64,000 bases of DNA from Pectobacterium peruviense. Its GTDB lineage: Bacteria > Pseudomonadota > Gammaproteobacteria > Enterobacterales > Enterobacteriaceae. The notes below the pieces were generated by a model. It saw nothing but the letters and a program-made list of their open reading frames with translations, had not been told where the DNA came from and did no database searches. The translations under genes were made by a program, and so were the position numbers. The DNA is taken from the NCBI RefSeq assembly GCF_002847345.1, contig NZ_LXFV01000031.1, positions 29,851 to 93,850 on the forward strand, read 5' to 3'. Positions 9,647-18,974 of this stretch are shown here, in pieces (positions within the stretch are counted from its first letter, which is position 1; each line of letters opens with the position of its first letter).

Positions 9647-10444
9647 CTATTTATAGAGTTGACTATCCCACGTGCTATCCATCGCTTTTTTATGGATCCC
9701 ACCAGCATCTCCATCATGAGTCGCGAAGCTAGATAAGTATCTGGTTAAGAACTCGAGTCCCATATCGATGGTTTGCCCATAGGTATCTCGATTAAGCGTT
9801 ACGTTGGGTTTTAGTCCAAGGCGACTATTAAATTCCGCAATCTGGGCATCCGCCAGTTGATTGGCTAATGTAACCATTCCCTCAGAATCATTCAGTGCCT
9901 TTTCCAAGCGATTCATTTGTTCCCGGTTCAACCCATCAGCTTGCGTCACGAATAACGTTCCATCTTTATTTACACTAAAGCCGAAAAATGCCCCCTGTAA
10001 ATCAGGATGCTCTTCAGCAAGCTGATCAAGAAAGGATACATACGTTTTATTCATTTGATCTTGTACAGCGATACGATGGAGAATTGCCTCATCGGATTCA
10101 CGAATACGATGATGTCCAGCAATATACTCCTCGATATTAATATCCGCAGAGGCTAATTGACTGCGTCTGGCCAGTTCTTCTTCACCAGGTTGAACAACAC
10201 TCGCCCCTTCAGTCGTTCTACGCTGCTCAGGTGTCACACCATCCAACTTCTGTTTTGCGACTTCAGCCTGAAATTTAGAGAGCGCTTCCGGACTTATCTC
10301 TACAACCTGACGCTCACTGGTTTCTCCCGTTAATACGGCTTTATTATTCACGACATTCTGTTGTTGAGTCTGGCTATTCATCGCTAGATTACTTTGCCCT
10401 GAATGCGCCACTGTGTGCGGTCCAAATGTAGAAATACTATCCAT
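9647..10444 (-). CDS. Hypothetical protein, 265 aa, unrecognised
   Basis: I do not recognise this protein. It has no signal peptide or membrane segment. The first 60 residues are low complexity and rich in Q, N, S and T, then comes VVEISPEALSKFQAEVAKQKL, a motif style seen in some flagellar and type III-associated proteins, and then a helical C-terminal domain (FLDQLAEEHPDLQGAFFGFSVNKDGTLFVTQADGL is split by a turn). The disordered polar N-terminus would suit a secreted substrate, but that is speculation. It is bracketed by remnants of its two neighbours' 3' ends, which suggests it arrived through a rearrangement. Confidence 0.6.
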   Translation of the reverse strand: MDSISTFGPHTVAHSGQSNLAMNSQTQQQNVVNNKAVLTGETSERQVVEISPEALSKFQAEVAKQKLDGVTPEQRRTTEGASVVQPGEEELARRSQLASADINIEEYIAGHHRIRESDEAILHRIAVQDQMNKTYVSFLDQLAEEHPDLQGAFFGFSVNKDGTLFVTQADGLNREQMNRLEKALNDSEGMVTLANQLADAQIAEFNSRLGLKPNVTLNRDTYGQTIDMGLEFLTRYLSSFATHDGDAGGIHKKAMDSTWDSQLYK

Positions 10445-10813
10445 AATACCATTTGCTCCTGTGTGTCATAATTTTATGCTGTGCGACAAGGTTTCCCTGC
10501 AAATGTACTCAATGTGACATGAGTAATATTTTTTCTCCTGCACCAACATCTTTCTGAACTGGGCCACCAGCACACCGTAAAATATGCTAACCACCGAATA
10601 TAGATATATCGCGATAGGTTATTCTCAATATTCACTTATCTGTGAGTCAGCCTAATAAGGGCGTTTCCCCTGAACGCAGCACTTGGAACCCGCTACATTA
10701 GGACTGCATTATGCAATCCCAATATAGTCTTAACGGTTATTTTTCAGAATTCTTTAGAATAGAGTCATTGCGAAATAATTATCAATAAAATTAATTCAAC
10801 ACTAATAATATAT
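10445..10813. other. Intergenic region with a second gene remnant
   Basis: About 370 nt. It contains the probable promoter of the 265-aa gene and, at about 10474-10565, a degenerate copy of the secreted-protein 3' end. The remainder, AT-rich toward 10800, shows nothing else. Confidence 0.5.
10474..10565 (-). pseudogene. Remnant of the 3' end of a secreted-protein paralogue
   Basis: Minus-strand translation with one single-base frameshift gives AQFRKDVGAGE, then NITHVTLSTFAGKPCRTA and a stop. The intact gene at 7718-9196 ends AQIGSGVGGDNVTHVTFGHI and continues to its own stop. The core match ACTCATGTCAC plus flanking identities makes homology likely, though the segment is short. Confidence 0.55.
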
Positions 10814-11740
10814 TTAATACTCGCGACTAAAATCCACCTCTCCACGCAGCGCATCATCAGCATGAAAGCGAGCGTGATTATCCAGGAATAATCTTCCCAT
10901 CAGCCCCGGGACCATCGGTCCGGCAATGTGTGCCGTCAGCGTCAGGTTCGGTGTTTTCCAGAACGGGTGGCTATACGGCAACGGCTCTTGCCTGAAGACA
11001 TCCAGCACCGCTCCCGCAATCTGCGCATCACGCAGCGCAGCTTGCAAATCATCATCAACCACGGCGCTACCGCGCCCGACATTGATAAACAGTGCAGAAG
11101 GCTTCATGGCCGCAAACAGATCAGCATCATAGATATCGGTAGTTGCCGCGGTATCTGGCAGAAGATTGATGACATAATCAGCTTCGGGTACTGCGGCTGG
11201 TAACTCCGCCAGGCTCATGATCCGTTTAAAATCAGGCCGATGCCTTGGCGTACTGACGATACCGTATAGCTCGACGCCAAAAGGCCGTAGAAAACCGGCG
11301 ACTTCACAGCCGATCTCTCCCGCACCCACAATCAGCACGTTTTTATCCGCCAGCGACCCCGGCAGGCGATGATCCCAGCGCCGTTCTTCCTGACTGATTT
11401 GCCGCTCCCCCAGACGCAGTTCATGTCTGAGCATATAGGCAATCACATATTCGGCTATCGGTTGCCCAAACACGCCAACAGCGCGGCTTAAACGATAATC
11501 GCGCGGTAACCCATCAGCCAACAGCGGCTTGAACCCTGCCCAAGTAGACTGTAGCCACTTTGGTTTGGCACCCTGAGCCAGTAATGCTGCTGCGGTGTCA
11601 GGTTCGCCCAGCCAAATCGGACAACTCGCGGCCTGCTCTGCCGTACCGTTTGACAGCACCAGTTCAAGCTCCGGTGCTCCATGATTTAAGATGGAGCCGA
11701 TTTCATCAGCACGCGAGTCCAGCAGCAGAATAGCGGTCAT
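10814..11740 (-). CDS. D-2-hydroxyacid dehydrogenase (GhrA-like)
   Basis: NAD(P)-dependent oxidoreductase of 308 aa that reduces 2-oxoacids such as glyoxylate or hydroxypyruvate. The nucleotide-binding motif VGAGEIG is at 138-144. The catalytic triad is visible as Arg223 (NVGRGS), Glu252 (FRQEPLP) and His271 (TAHIAG). The length and the C-terminal GEVDFSREY resemble the end of E. coli GhrA (about 312 aa), but the N-terminal half differs, so the exact substrate is open. I chose ATG 11740 rather than the GTG two codons upstream because AAGGA lies 8 nt before it. A diverged copy of its 3' end lies at 9419-9519. Confidence 0.85.
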   Translation of the reverse strand: MTAILLLDSRADEIGSILNHGAPELELVLSNGTAEQAASCPIWLGEPDTAAALLAQGAKPKWLQSTWAGFKPLLADGLPRDYRLSRAVGVFGQPIAEYVIAYMLRHELRLGERQISQEERRWDHRLPGSLADKNVLIVGAGEIGCEVAGFLRPFGVELYGIVSTPRHRPDFKRIMSLAELPAAVPEADYVINLLPDTAATTDIYDADLFAAMKPSALFINVGRGSAVVDDDLQAALRDAQIAGAVLDVFRQEPLPYSHPFWKTPNLTLTAHIAGPMVPGLMGRLFLDNHARFHADDALRGEVDFSREY

Positions 11741-11801
11741 AAGCACGTTCCTTTACGGGGTGAGGCACCTGCGCCTCACTCCAATATTGTCGTCATTACA
11801 T

Positions 11802-13514
11802 TTAAGATTCGGCCGAAGCCTGAATAAGCGACGTTAATAACGCGCCGCGCTTCGCTTCCAATTTTTTCGCCAGTGCGGCGAGCTTTTTGGCATTGCCCCA
11901 GATGAGATACAAGATATGTTCTATCACCGCAGGTTCTCGCTTCCGCACCTCTTCGACCAGTTGTTCAAACAAGGCATCATCTTCTAATGCGGGCGACATG
12001 TTCAACTTTAGGCTTTCCGGCGCGTGGCTCAGACAGGCAACCAGTGTCACCACGTTCTGTGCCGTCACGCTATGCTTATCGAAAAACGCACGGATGAAGC
12101 CACCGTGTACCGATTGGTGCTCGTCATCCACGCTTTCCATATAATCTTTTACCAGCGGAAAATATCCTGCATCGGTCAGACCTAGCCCAAACACCGCATA
12201 GCTTCCCGGCATGCTGCACTTCTCGCCTTCCGAATCGGCGTACCATTCAAATTTCTCAATCGCAGCACGAGCATAATCCTCAAGAAGCGGATAGGTCGAT
12301 GCATACTGCAACGCGTTAGCAAAAAAGCGATGGGTATCCGATTTTGCCAGCCCTTTGATGGGAAGGTACTGTCGTGCAGACGATTTCAGGACAATCTTGT
12401 AACTCTTTGGAAAACCGAGCGTCAGTAAACGTGTGATGAAAAGCAGCGCCTGCTCGTACGCTTCGGCGCTTTCCTTACGAACACGCACCGTGATGGTAGA
12501 AAACACATCATTCGCCACGCATTCCACCCATTCATTCTTCAGGTTGATCTGCTCTTGTTCAAATGTGCCGCTTCCCTCTTCCATCATGCTTACTGCACGC
12601 GGGTAGCCCAACTGCTTCGCGATATCCAGATATTCCAGCGCCTGAGACTTACTGTAGGAAGGTTCATAACGCAGAATCATGACTGCCGCATAGAGCACTA
12701 ACTCAACGGGGTGAAGCGTTTGTGAATCCTGCACATCCAATGCGATTCCGGGCTTGAGGGTATAGATTTCCGGTTCGAAAAAATATTCGGGCTGGGACAC
12801 GTCGCAATAGCGCAACAAAAACTGCTGATCGACCCATTCTTTTAACGCACTGACGATTCTGCGCCGATGCTCCGACAATTCCGCATGCCCTGCATTTCGC
12901 TGCTGAATGTGTTCAAACTGAGTGATGATCCAGTGGATATCCTGCGCGGGAAAAAGCTGTACATCAAGCAGGTGGCGAGCCAGAAAGAAAGTTTGCAGCG
13001 TCTCAGTCGGCGCATTGCCGTGGGTAAGATGCTGATCGATATAGGCGTGAATAGACTCAAGTAGCTGCTGTTTTTTCACCTCGTTGGTGAACGTAAATAG
13101 CGTGACCAGCAGACGACCTTCGATCGCCGGAAGCACAGCACGGAAGCAAAATCGGTAGTCAATCACCGCAGTATCTGCGAGTTTCTCAACCCGTTGGGCA
13201 ATAGCCTGAGTCAGCGCAGGAACCACATCTTCCTCGATCTGCGCCACACTCAATTCCCCTTTTCGGCTACCGGGCGACAGCCCGTCAGCGTCACTTTTCG
13301 ATTCAGAGGATATCGACGTCCGGCCCGGCGCATAATCCAATACTACATCGTTATGGATACCCGCTTGCAGCGTGGTGCGCGATACGATCTTATCAACACC
13401 GACTCTTTTCTCCAGCGCGTCAAACCATTCGCTGATGACCTTAAGCGATTCATCCCGCAAAGGCAGTTCGTGTTGTGGTGATACCCCGGTTTCGTTTGCA
13501 TGCCTATCCGTCAT
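11802..13514 (-). CDS. Hypothetical cytoplasmic protein, 570 aa (possibly DUF6138-like)
   Basis: Large soluble protein with no signal peptide or membrane segment. It has a charged N-terminus (ESLKVISEWFDALEKRVGVDKI), a central mixed region and a helix-rich C-terminal half ending in a basic helix (NAKKLAALAKKLEAKRG). The overall feel recalls DUF6138, but that is weak memory. The ATG at 13514 (MTDRHANETG) is preceded by an AAGGA-like purine run, so I prefer it over the upstream in-frame start. It reads toward the dehydrogenase gene 61 nt downstream and may be co-transcribed with it. Function unknown. Confidence 0.65.
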   Translation of the reverse strand: MTDRHANETGVSPQHELPLRDESLKVISEWFDALEKRVGVDKIVSRTTLQAGIHNDVVLDYAPGRTSISSESKSDADGLSPGSRKGELSVAQIEEDVVPALTQAIAQRVEKLADTAVIDYRFCFRAVLPAIEGRLLVTLFTFTNEVKKQQLLESIHAYIDQHLTHGNAPTETLQTFFLARHLLDVQLFPAQDIHWIITQFEHIQQRNAGHAELSEHRRRIVSALKEWVDQQFLLRYCDVSQPEYFFEPEIYTLKPGIALDVQDSQTLHPVELVLYAAVMILRYEPSYSKSQALEYLDIAKQLGYPRAVSMMEEGSGTFEQEQINLKNEWVECVANDVFSTITVRVRKESAEAYEQALLFITRLLTLGFPKSYKIVLKSSARQYLPIKGLAKSDTHRFFANALQYASTYPLLEDYARAAIEKFEWYADSEGEKCSMPGSYAVFGLGLTDAGYFPLVKDYMESVDDEHQSVHGGFIRAFFDKHSVTAQNVVTLVACLSHAPESLKLNMSPALEDDALFEQLVEEVRKREPAVIEHILYLIWGNAKKLAALAKKLEAKRGALLTSLIQASAES

Positions 13515-13898
13515 TTTTCTCTTTTTCCTTTTTATCGCAGATGAAACTTTGCCCCAGAAAACAGTATTGATGATGCTTACCAACCGCCAAAGGTAGCACG
13601 AAGCGCGCTATTTTTTGCCTTTCTCGCTACTCCATTACGGTGAAATATAGCGAAGATCGCAGGAGAGCTAAACCAAGATAAACGCTCATTTTAAATGGTC
13701 TTTTCGTTGTGATAGAGAAGGAAAATCAACGCGTTGATGCAACAATGGAGAGTACTGAAGGATAGTACCGCATCCATGTTTTTTTAATGACAGGACATTA
13801 CGATGGGTTGGTTTTTCGCGGGTGTAAAGAGAATCAGCTCAATCACGCGGTGACAATCCCACAGCACCGGGAAGTCGGTGCTGTGGGACACAGGCTAA
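13515..13898. other. Intergenic region, nothing recognised apart from a hairpin
   Basis: About 380 nt between the 570-aa gene and yahK. It presumably holds the promoter of the former on the minus strand. The only structure seen is the perfect hairpin at 13858-13887. Confidence 0.4.
13858..13887 (-). terminator. Hairpin terminator downstream of yahK
   Basis: Perfect 12-nt arms (CCCACAGCACCG / CGGTGCTGTGGG) around a 6-nt loop, 12 nt past the yahK stop. The stem is strong but lacks a long T-run. Confidence 0.65.
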
Positions 13899-14948
13899 TC
13901 AGGCACTCAGCGTGGCGTTATCAATGACGAAGCGATATTTCACATCGCCTTTGAGCATCCGCTCGTAGGCTTCATTGATTTCGTCAGCGCGAATCAGCTC
14001 AATGTCTGAAACAATTCCGTGTTCGGCGCAGAAATCCAACATCTCCTGCGTTTCAGGAATGCCACCAATCATCGATCCCGCCACCGTACGACGCTTCATG
14101 ATCAGATTGAACACATTGGGAGAAGGATGCGGCGACGCAGGCGCACCGACCAACGTCAGCGCACCATCTCGTTTCAGCAGAACCAGAAACGCATCCAGAT
14201 CGTGCGGAGCTGCCACGGTATTCAGGATTAAATCGAAGCTGCCTGCATGCGCCGCCATTTCCTCGGCATTGCGAGACACCACGACCTCGTTTGCCCCCAG
14301 CGCTTTTGCATCTTCACGTTTGGATTCAGACGTGGTGAACGCAACAACATAGGCACCCATCGCATGCGCCAGTTTGATCCCCATGTGACCAAGCCCGCCG
14401 ATCCCTACAACACCAACTTTCTTACCCGGCCCTGCATTCCAGTGCCGCAGCGGTGAATAGGTGGTAATGCCTGCACACAGCAGAGGCGCAACGGCAGCCA
14501 GATCCGCCTCAGAATGGCGGACACGCAGCACATAGCGCTCATGCACGACGATTTGCTGAGAGTAGCCGCCAAGCGTCCATCCAGGCTCATCTGCTGTCGG
14601 GCCGTTATAGGTGCCAACCATCCCGTCACAGTAGTTCTCTAAACCCTCATCGCATTCTTCGCAATGCCGACAGCTGTCCACGATGCAGCCAATCCCGACC
14701 AGATCGCCAGCCTTAAACGCAGAAACATGTGGGCCTACCGCGGACACCCTTCCAACGATTTCATGTCCAGGCACGCAGGGAAACTGTGTGCCAGCCCATT
14801 CAGCACGCACCTGATGCAGGTCCGAATGGCAAATACCGCAGTACGCAATCTCAATCTGAACATCGTGAGCGCCCGGCGCACGTCGGACGATCTTCAACGG
14901 CTCAAGAGGTTTGTCGCCCGCATGGGCTCCATACGCGTGTACAAGCAT
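13899..14948 (-). CDS. yahK: Zinc-dependent NADP(H) aldehyde reductase / alcohol dehydrogenase YahK
   Basis: Medium-chain dehydrogenase of 349 aa, the same length as E. coli YahK and near-identical in long stretches (IEIAYCGICHSDLHQVR, GIGGLGHMGIKLAHAMGA). Catalytic zinc ligands are Cys40, His62 and Cys158, and the structural zinc is held by Cys93, Cys96, Cys99 and Cys107. The Rossmann motif GIGGLG lies at 182-187. The family reduces a broad range of aldehydes. ATG 14948 is chosen because it gives the family N-terminus and length. It stands alone, with a hairpin terminator downstream. Confidence 0.93.
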   Translation of the reverse strand: MLVHAYGAHAGDKPLEPLKIVRRAPGAHDVQIEIAYCGICHSDLHQVRAEWAGTQFPCVPGHEIVGRVSAVGPHVSAFKAGDLVGIGCIVDSCRHCEECDEGLENYCDGMVGTYNGPTADEPGWTLGGYSQQIVVHERYVLRVRHSEADLAAVAPLLCAGITTYSPLRHWNAGPGKKVGVVGIGGLGHMGIKLAHAMGAYVVAFTTSESKREDAKALGANEVVVSRNAEEMAAHAGSFDLILNTVAAPHDLDAFLVLLKRDGALTLVGAPASPHPSPNVFNLIMKRRTVAGSMIGGIPETQEMLDFCAEHGIVSDIELIRADEINEAYERMLKGDVKYRFVIDNATLSA

Positions 14949-15150
14949 GGCTATTTCCTTTTCTGTTGAGAAACCGATCAAGTTGAAAAACAGGTTATGT
15001 CGAGAAACAGACTATTTTCCTAAATCCTCTCAGCAAACAGGTATAGCATTCCGACTGTTTTCTTGCCTGATCCTCCATTTCTTTATGCGCAGGCTATCGC
15101 ACGCAGAAGTCGCGTTTATTGCAGGCCGTTTTATTTCCCGCCGTTATCCC

Positions 15151-15768
15151 TCAGAGAGTAATTTTGGTAAACACCAGAGAAGCGCCTAAAGCAATAAGGG
15201 CAACGCCGATACCCTTATCGACCAGACGCTGGCGGTCAAGCAGCCGACGACGCATAGCCGGTGCGGCAAAAAACAGCGCAACAATACTGAACCAGACCCA
15301 GTGCGCCACCGACATGAATAACCCGTAGCCAAAATTATGGCTCATTGGGCTGCCGGGCTGCACGACCTGAGTATAGGTGGCGACGACAAACAGCATCGTT
15401 TTCGGGTTAAGTGCATTGGTGAGAAAGTCCATACGGAACGCAGCCAGTGATGACGGTGCATGACCGGATGCCTCCTCTAATTTTATTTTTGTCGTATTGG
15501 TTAATGATTGATATCCCAGATAAATCAGATATGACGCCCCCAGAATCTTCATCGCCATAAAAATCATTGGGGAGTTAACAATGAATACCGCGATGCCAAA
15601 AACGGTATACATCACATGGATTTGGACGCCGCAGGCAATGCCAAACGCACTGAGTAACCCGGTACGCGAACCAAACGCATAGCTGTTTCTGGTGACCATC
15701 GCAAAATCTGGCCCTGGACTGATAACCGCCAAAATAGTGATCGTCGCGACGGCAATTAACTCATTCAT
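15151..15768 (-). CDS. LysE/RhtB-family amino-acid exporter
   Basis: Inner-membrane exporter of 205 aa with about six hydrophobic segments. The signature SPGPDFAMVTRNSYAFGSRTG near the N-terminus is diagnostic of the LysE/RhtB superfamily, which exports amino acids and related metabolites by proton exchange. I start at the ATG at 15768 (MNELIAVATI), which gives the standard family N-terminus. It is divergent from the LysR-type regulator at 16021 across about 250 nt, a common pairing in which the regulator controls the exporter; the substrate is not predictable. Confidence 0.9.
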   Translation of the reverse strand: MNELIAVATITILAVISPGPDFAMVTRNSYAFGSRTGLLSAFGIACGVQIHVMYTVFGIAVFIVNSPMIFMAMKILGASYLIYLGYQSLTNTTKIKLEEASGHAPSSLAAFRMDFLTNALNPKTMLFVVATYTQVVQPGSPMSHNFGYGLFMSVAHWVWFSIVALFFAAPAMRRRLLDRQRLVDKGIGVALIALGASLVFTKITL

Positions 15769-16020
15769 TAACGTTTTCCTTGTTCGGCAAGCCATCATCT
15801 TTCACGATGATTTTGCACAGATGGGTAGTAGGTGGATTAGAAGAGAAATACAGCGACTACTGTTGCCATTCGGCTATCAACCGCGCTATTCACACAATAT
15901 CGCCTCACTATTTAGGCCATTACGCGTCTTCTTGCTTGAAGACGGTGTGATTATTCAGCGTTTGCATGTGTCAAAAAAGCGATTTATCTTGGTGTAAATC
16001 TGTCAAATTTCATCGTGTAT

Positions 16021-16905
16021 ATGAAACTTCCCTCGTTAGCCTCTTTTCGCTTCTTTGAAGCAGCCGCACAAACAGGTAGCTTTGTTAAAGCCGCCGAGTC
16101 CCTGCATGTCACGCACGGTGCCGTCAGCAGACAAATTAGATTGCTGGAAGACGCTCTGGGGGTTGAGCTGTTTGAACGACGCAATCGAGCGATCTTTTTG
16201 AACGCGGCAGGCCGCTCTTTGCACACGGTCACACAGTCCGTCTTCGAGCAGCTTGAAGGCGCGGTATATCGCCTACAGCAAGGTGCGCAGGATGAGGTAC
16301 TGACGCTGTCATGCGAACCCACGATTGCCATGAAATGGCTGATTCCGCGACTGCCTGCTTTTAATCAGGCAAATCCCGATATCAAACTTCATCTGGTCGC
16401 AGCGGGCGGGCCGATTGATTTCGTGCGTAGCGGCGTGGACCTCGCTCTGCGGCGTGACGATTTTCACTGGGAGCCGCAAACGCATGGGGTAAAGGTATGT
16501 GACGAATGGATGGGGCCAGTAAGCCGCAACAAAGCCGAGCGCAAGGACAGTCTGGAGGGGACGCGTTTGCTCTACACCGGAACGCGACCAAGAGCGTGGG
16601 CGACGTGGCAGCGACAGACACACGTCTCCCTCAAAGGCAGCACCAGAGCTGACTATGAGCATTTTTATCTGTGCATTCAGGCTGCGGTTTCAGGGTTAGG
16701 CATGGCAATGGCGTCTTTCCTTATGGTGCAAGACGAGATTGGGAGCGGACAATTGCATGCACCGTATGGATTCGCGCGGGACGGCTCTGCTTATTACTTG
16801 TTATCGCCCGTCCCCCTCGAGCAAAATGAAAAATATGCACGATTTCACACTTGGCTAATGCAGGAGGTTTCCACCTGCCTTTCTGGCGTTGAAGCCCCTT
16901 GTTAA
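16021..16905 (+). CDS. LysR-family transcriptional regulator (GcvA-like)
   Basis: DNA-binding regulator of 294 aa. The N-terminal winged helix reads LASFRFFEAAAQTGSFVKAAESLHVTHGAVSRQIRLLEDALGV across about residues 5-48, close to GcvA-type LysR proteins. A substrate-binding-like effector domain follows. It is divergent from the LysE exporter and is followed 19 nt later by an MFS transporter on the same strand, so it may regulate either. ATG 16021 is preferred over an in-frame GTG two codons upstream. Confidence 0.9.
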   Translation: MKLPSLASFRFFEAAAQTGSFVKAAESLHVTHGAVSRQIRLLEDALGVELFERRNRAIFLNAAGRSLHTVTQSVFEQLEGAVYRLQQGAQDEVLTLSCEPTIAMKWLIPRLPAFNQANPDIKLHLVAAGGPIDFVRSGVDLALRRDDFHWEPQTHGVKVCDEWMGPVSRNKAERKDSLEGTRLLYTGTRPRAWATWQRQTHVSLKGSTRADYEHFYLCIQAAVSGLGMAMASFLMVQDEIGSGQLHAPYGFARDGSAYYLLSPVPLEQNEKYARFHTWLMQEVSTCLSGVEAPC

Positions 16906-16924
16906 CACGCGTACTGGAAGCACA

Positions 16925-18091
16925 ATGACTGCACATTCCCGTGAATCCAACTTCACGACACTGAATATGATTATTGCCGCCTCCCTCGTGGGGTTAGTCA
17001 CTGGATACACACTGCCGCTGATCAGTCTGAAGCTGGCCGAGCACGGGTACAGCACGACGACGCTGGGTATTCTGGCTGCCCTCCCGGCGGCGGGAATGAT
17101 GCTCTCATCCTTCGTTACGCCGTGGCTCAGCCGTCACCTGCACGCCAGATATCTGTTATGCGGCAGCCTGATTGTCCTGGCAGCATCCACCGTTGCCTCA
17201 TTCCTGCTGGCGCATCCTGTCTCGCTCATTTTACCCCGTCTGTTAACCGGGCTCGCCTCGGGAATCCTTGTGGTACTGGGAGAAACCTGGGTCACCAGCC
17301 GGGCGTCAGACAAACATAAAGCGACGCTGACGGGGCTGTATGCCTCCGTTTTCACGGGGTGTCAGTTGATAGGGCCGCTGCTTATTGCCGCGGGTGAGAC
17401 TATTCAAACCCATGCGCTATGGCTGATTTGCGGCATATGTGGCGTCTGTGCGCTTATGCTGAGGAATTGCGCCAGCATGGTTCGAGCCGATGAACAGTCC
17501 TCGGCGTCTTATCGGGACTTTATCCCTTTTCTACCCGCTATGGCTTCTGGCGTACTCTGCTTCTCCTTCTTTGACGCCAGCATATTGTCGCTCTTTCCGC
17601 TCTACGGCATGGCGCAGGGGCTGGACGAAAAATCCGCGATCTTATTGGTCACACTCATCTTTCTCGGTGATGCCTTATTTCAAATGCCGATAGGCTGGCT
17701 GGCGGACAAATGCGGCATAATAAAGACCCACATCGGCTGCGGCGTCCTTTTCTGTGTGATGCTGATAAGTACCGCCTTCTCGTTTTCCTCGCCCTCACTG
17801 CTGGCACCGGCCTGCATCGCGCTAGGTGCGGCAGCGGGCGGGCTTTACACGTTATCTCTGGTTCGGGCGGGTCAGCGATTTGCTGGTCAGCGGCTGATTG
17901 TGATGAATTCCCTGCTGGGGCTGGTGTGGTCTGCGGGCAGTATCACTGGGCCACTGTTCTCCGGCGCAGCGATGACGTTTTACGGTTACGATGGCCTCAT
18001 CGCTATATTGCTACTCATCGGCGTGTTGTTTGTCGGCATACAAAGCGTATTAAGAAAAGAACACGTACCGCGTTCGCTGAGTGAAGAATGA
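16925..18091 (+). CDS. MFS transporter (YcaD/DHA1-like)
   Basis: Twelve-helix major facilitator of 388 aa. Membrane segments alternate with short loops (MIIAASLVGLVTGYTLPLI at the start). The second-half loop motif GWLADKCGI corresponds to the MFS motif A equivalent, and VWSAGSITGPLFSG resembles a late-helix signature. Probably a drug or metabolite efflux pump driven by protons. It begins 19 nt after the LysR gene with a GGAAG ribosome site before ATG 16925, so the two may form an operon. Convergent with the ABC importer operon, with a shared hairpin at 18102-18137. Confidence 0.87.
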   Translation: MTAHSRESNFTTLNMIIAASLVGLVTGYTLPLISLKLAEHGYSTTTLGILAALPAAGMMLSSFVTPWLSRHLHARYLLCGSLIVLAASTVASFLLAHPVSLILPRLLTGLASGILVVLGETWVTSRASDKHKATLTGLYASVFTGCQLIGPLLIAAGETIQTHALWLICGICGVCALMLRNCASMVRADEQSSASYRDFIPFLPAMASGVLCFSFFDASILSLFPLYGMAQGLDEKSAILLVTLIFLGDALFQMPIGWLADKCGIIKTHIGCGVLFCVMLISTAFSFSSPSLLAPACIALGAAAGGLYTLSLVRAGQRFAGQRLIVMNSLLGLVWSAGSITGPLFSGAAMTFYGYDGLIAILLLIGVLFVGIQSVLRKEHVPRSLSEE

Positions 18092-18101
18092 ATGTTCGCG
18101 G

Positions 18102-18137
18102 TCTGTCTCCCAAGCCCATTGCCGTTTGGGAGACAGA
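18102..18137. terminator. Bidirectional hairpin between convergent units
   Basis: Perfect 12-nt arms (TCTGTCTCCCAA / TTGGGAGACAGA) with a 12-nt loop, lying 11 nt past the MFS stop and 19 nt before the ABC ATPase stop. It can serve both strands. Confidence 0.65.
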
Positions 18138-18155
18138 AAACCAGCTCGGCGTTCT

Positions 18156-18974
18156 CTATACGGCCATTTCGCGTTTGAATACTTCCAGCGTATGCGCCTT
18201 GACGCGAATAAACTCTGGATCGCTCATCGCCTCCGCCCCGCGTGGACGCACTAAATCGAAAGGAACAATCTCCGACACCGTCGTTGGTCGACGCGTCAGC
18301 AGCAGGATTTCGTCCGCCAGAAACACCGCATCCTCCAAATCGTGTGACACGATGACCATCGTCACGCCGGTTGCCAACTGAACCTCTTGCAGCTTGTCGC
18401 GGATGAACAGCGTCATTTCAAAATCCAGCGCCGAGAACGGTTCATCCAGAAACATGACCTCCGGCCCCGTCGCTAGCGCCCGCATGATACACACAGTCTG
18501 CTGCTGTCCGCCCGACAATTCATACGGGTAGCGCTGAAGGTCGAAACGAATATCAAACATCGCAATCAGTTCATCCATGCGCGTCTGAACATCCTGTTTG
18601 CGCATTCCACTGCGCACCAGCGGGTAAGCAATGTTTTTCCAGGCGCTCATCCAAGGGAAAAGCGCATCACGATAGTTTTGAAAGACGTACCCAATTCTGG
18701 TTTCCGCCAGCGTTTTGCCGTCAAACAAGATATCGCCGCTATCGACGGGAATCAGCCCGGCAATCATGTTCATCAGCGTCGACTTACCGCAGCCATTCGG
18801 CCCGAAAATAGACACGATTTTGCCACGCGGCAAATCCAGATTCAGGTCGGTATAAAGCGGCTGACCCGCAAACGACTTGTTCAAGCCGCGGATGGTCACG
18901 TGAGTGTTCGGTGCCGGATAAGGCGGCAGCGGCGTATCCGGCTTTTCCACTTGTGCGGTACGAGGTGTCATCAT
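18156..18974 (-). CDS. ABC importer ATP-binding protein (SsuB/TauB type)
   Basis: ATPase of 272 aa. Walker A is FGPNGCGKST, the signature is LSGGQQQ and Walker B is VMFLDEPFSALD, with the H-loop in IVSHD. The family couples to a permease and a periplasmic NMT1/SsuA-type protein to import sulfonates, taurine, nitrate, thiamine precursors or related compounds. The start overlaps the permease stop by 4 nt (ATGA). Last gene of a three-gene operon (binding protein, permease, ATPase). Confidence 0.92.
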   Translation of the reverse strand: MMTPRTAQVEKPDTPLPPYPAPNTHVTIRGLNKSFAGQPLYTDLNLDLPRGKIVSIFGPNGCGKSTLMNMIAGLIPVDSGDILFDGKTLAETRIGYVFQNYRDALFPWMSAWKNIAYPLVRSGMRKQDVQTRMDELIAMFDIRFDLQRYPYELSGGQQQTVCIMRALATGPEVMFLDEPFSALDFEMTLFIRDKLQEVQLATGVTMVIVSHDLEDAVFLADEILLLTRRPTTVSEIVPFDLVRPRGAEAMSDPEFIRVKAHTLEVFKREMAV

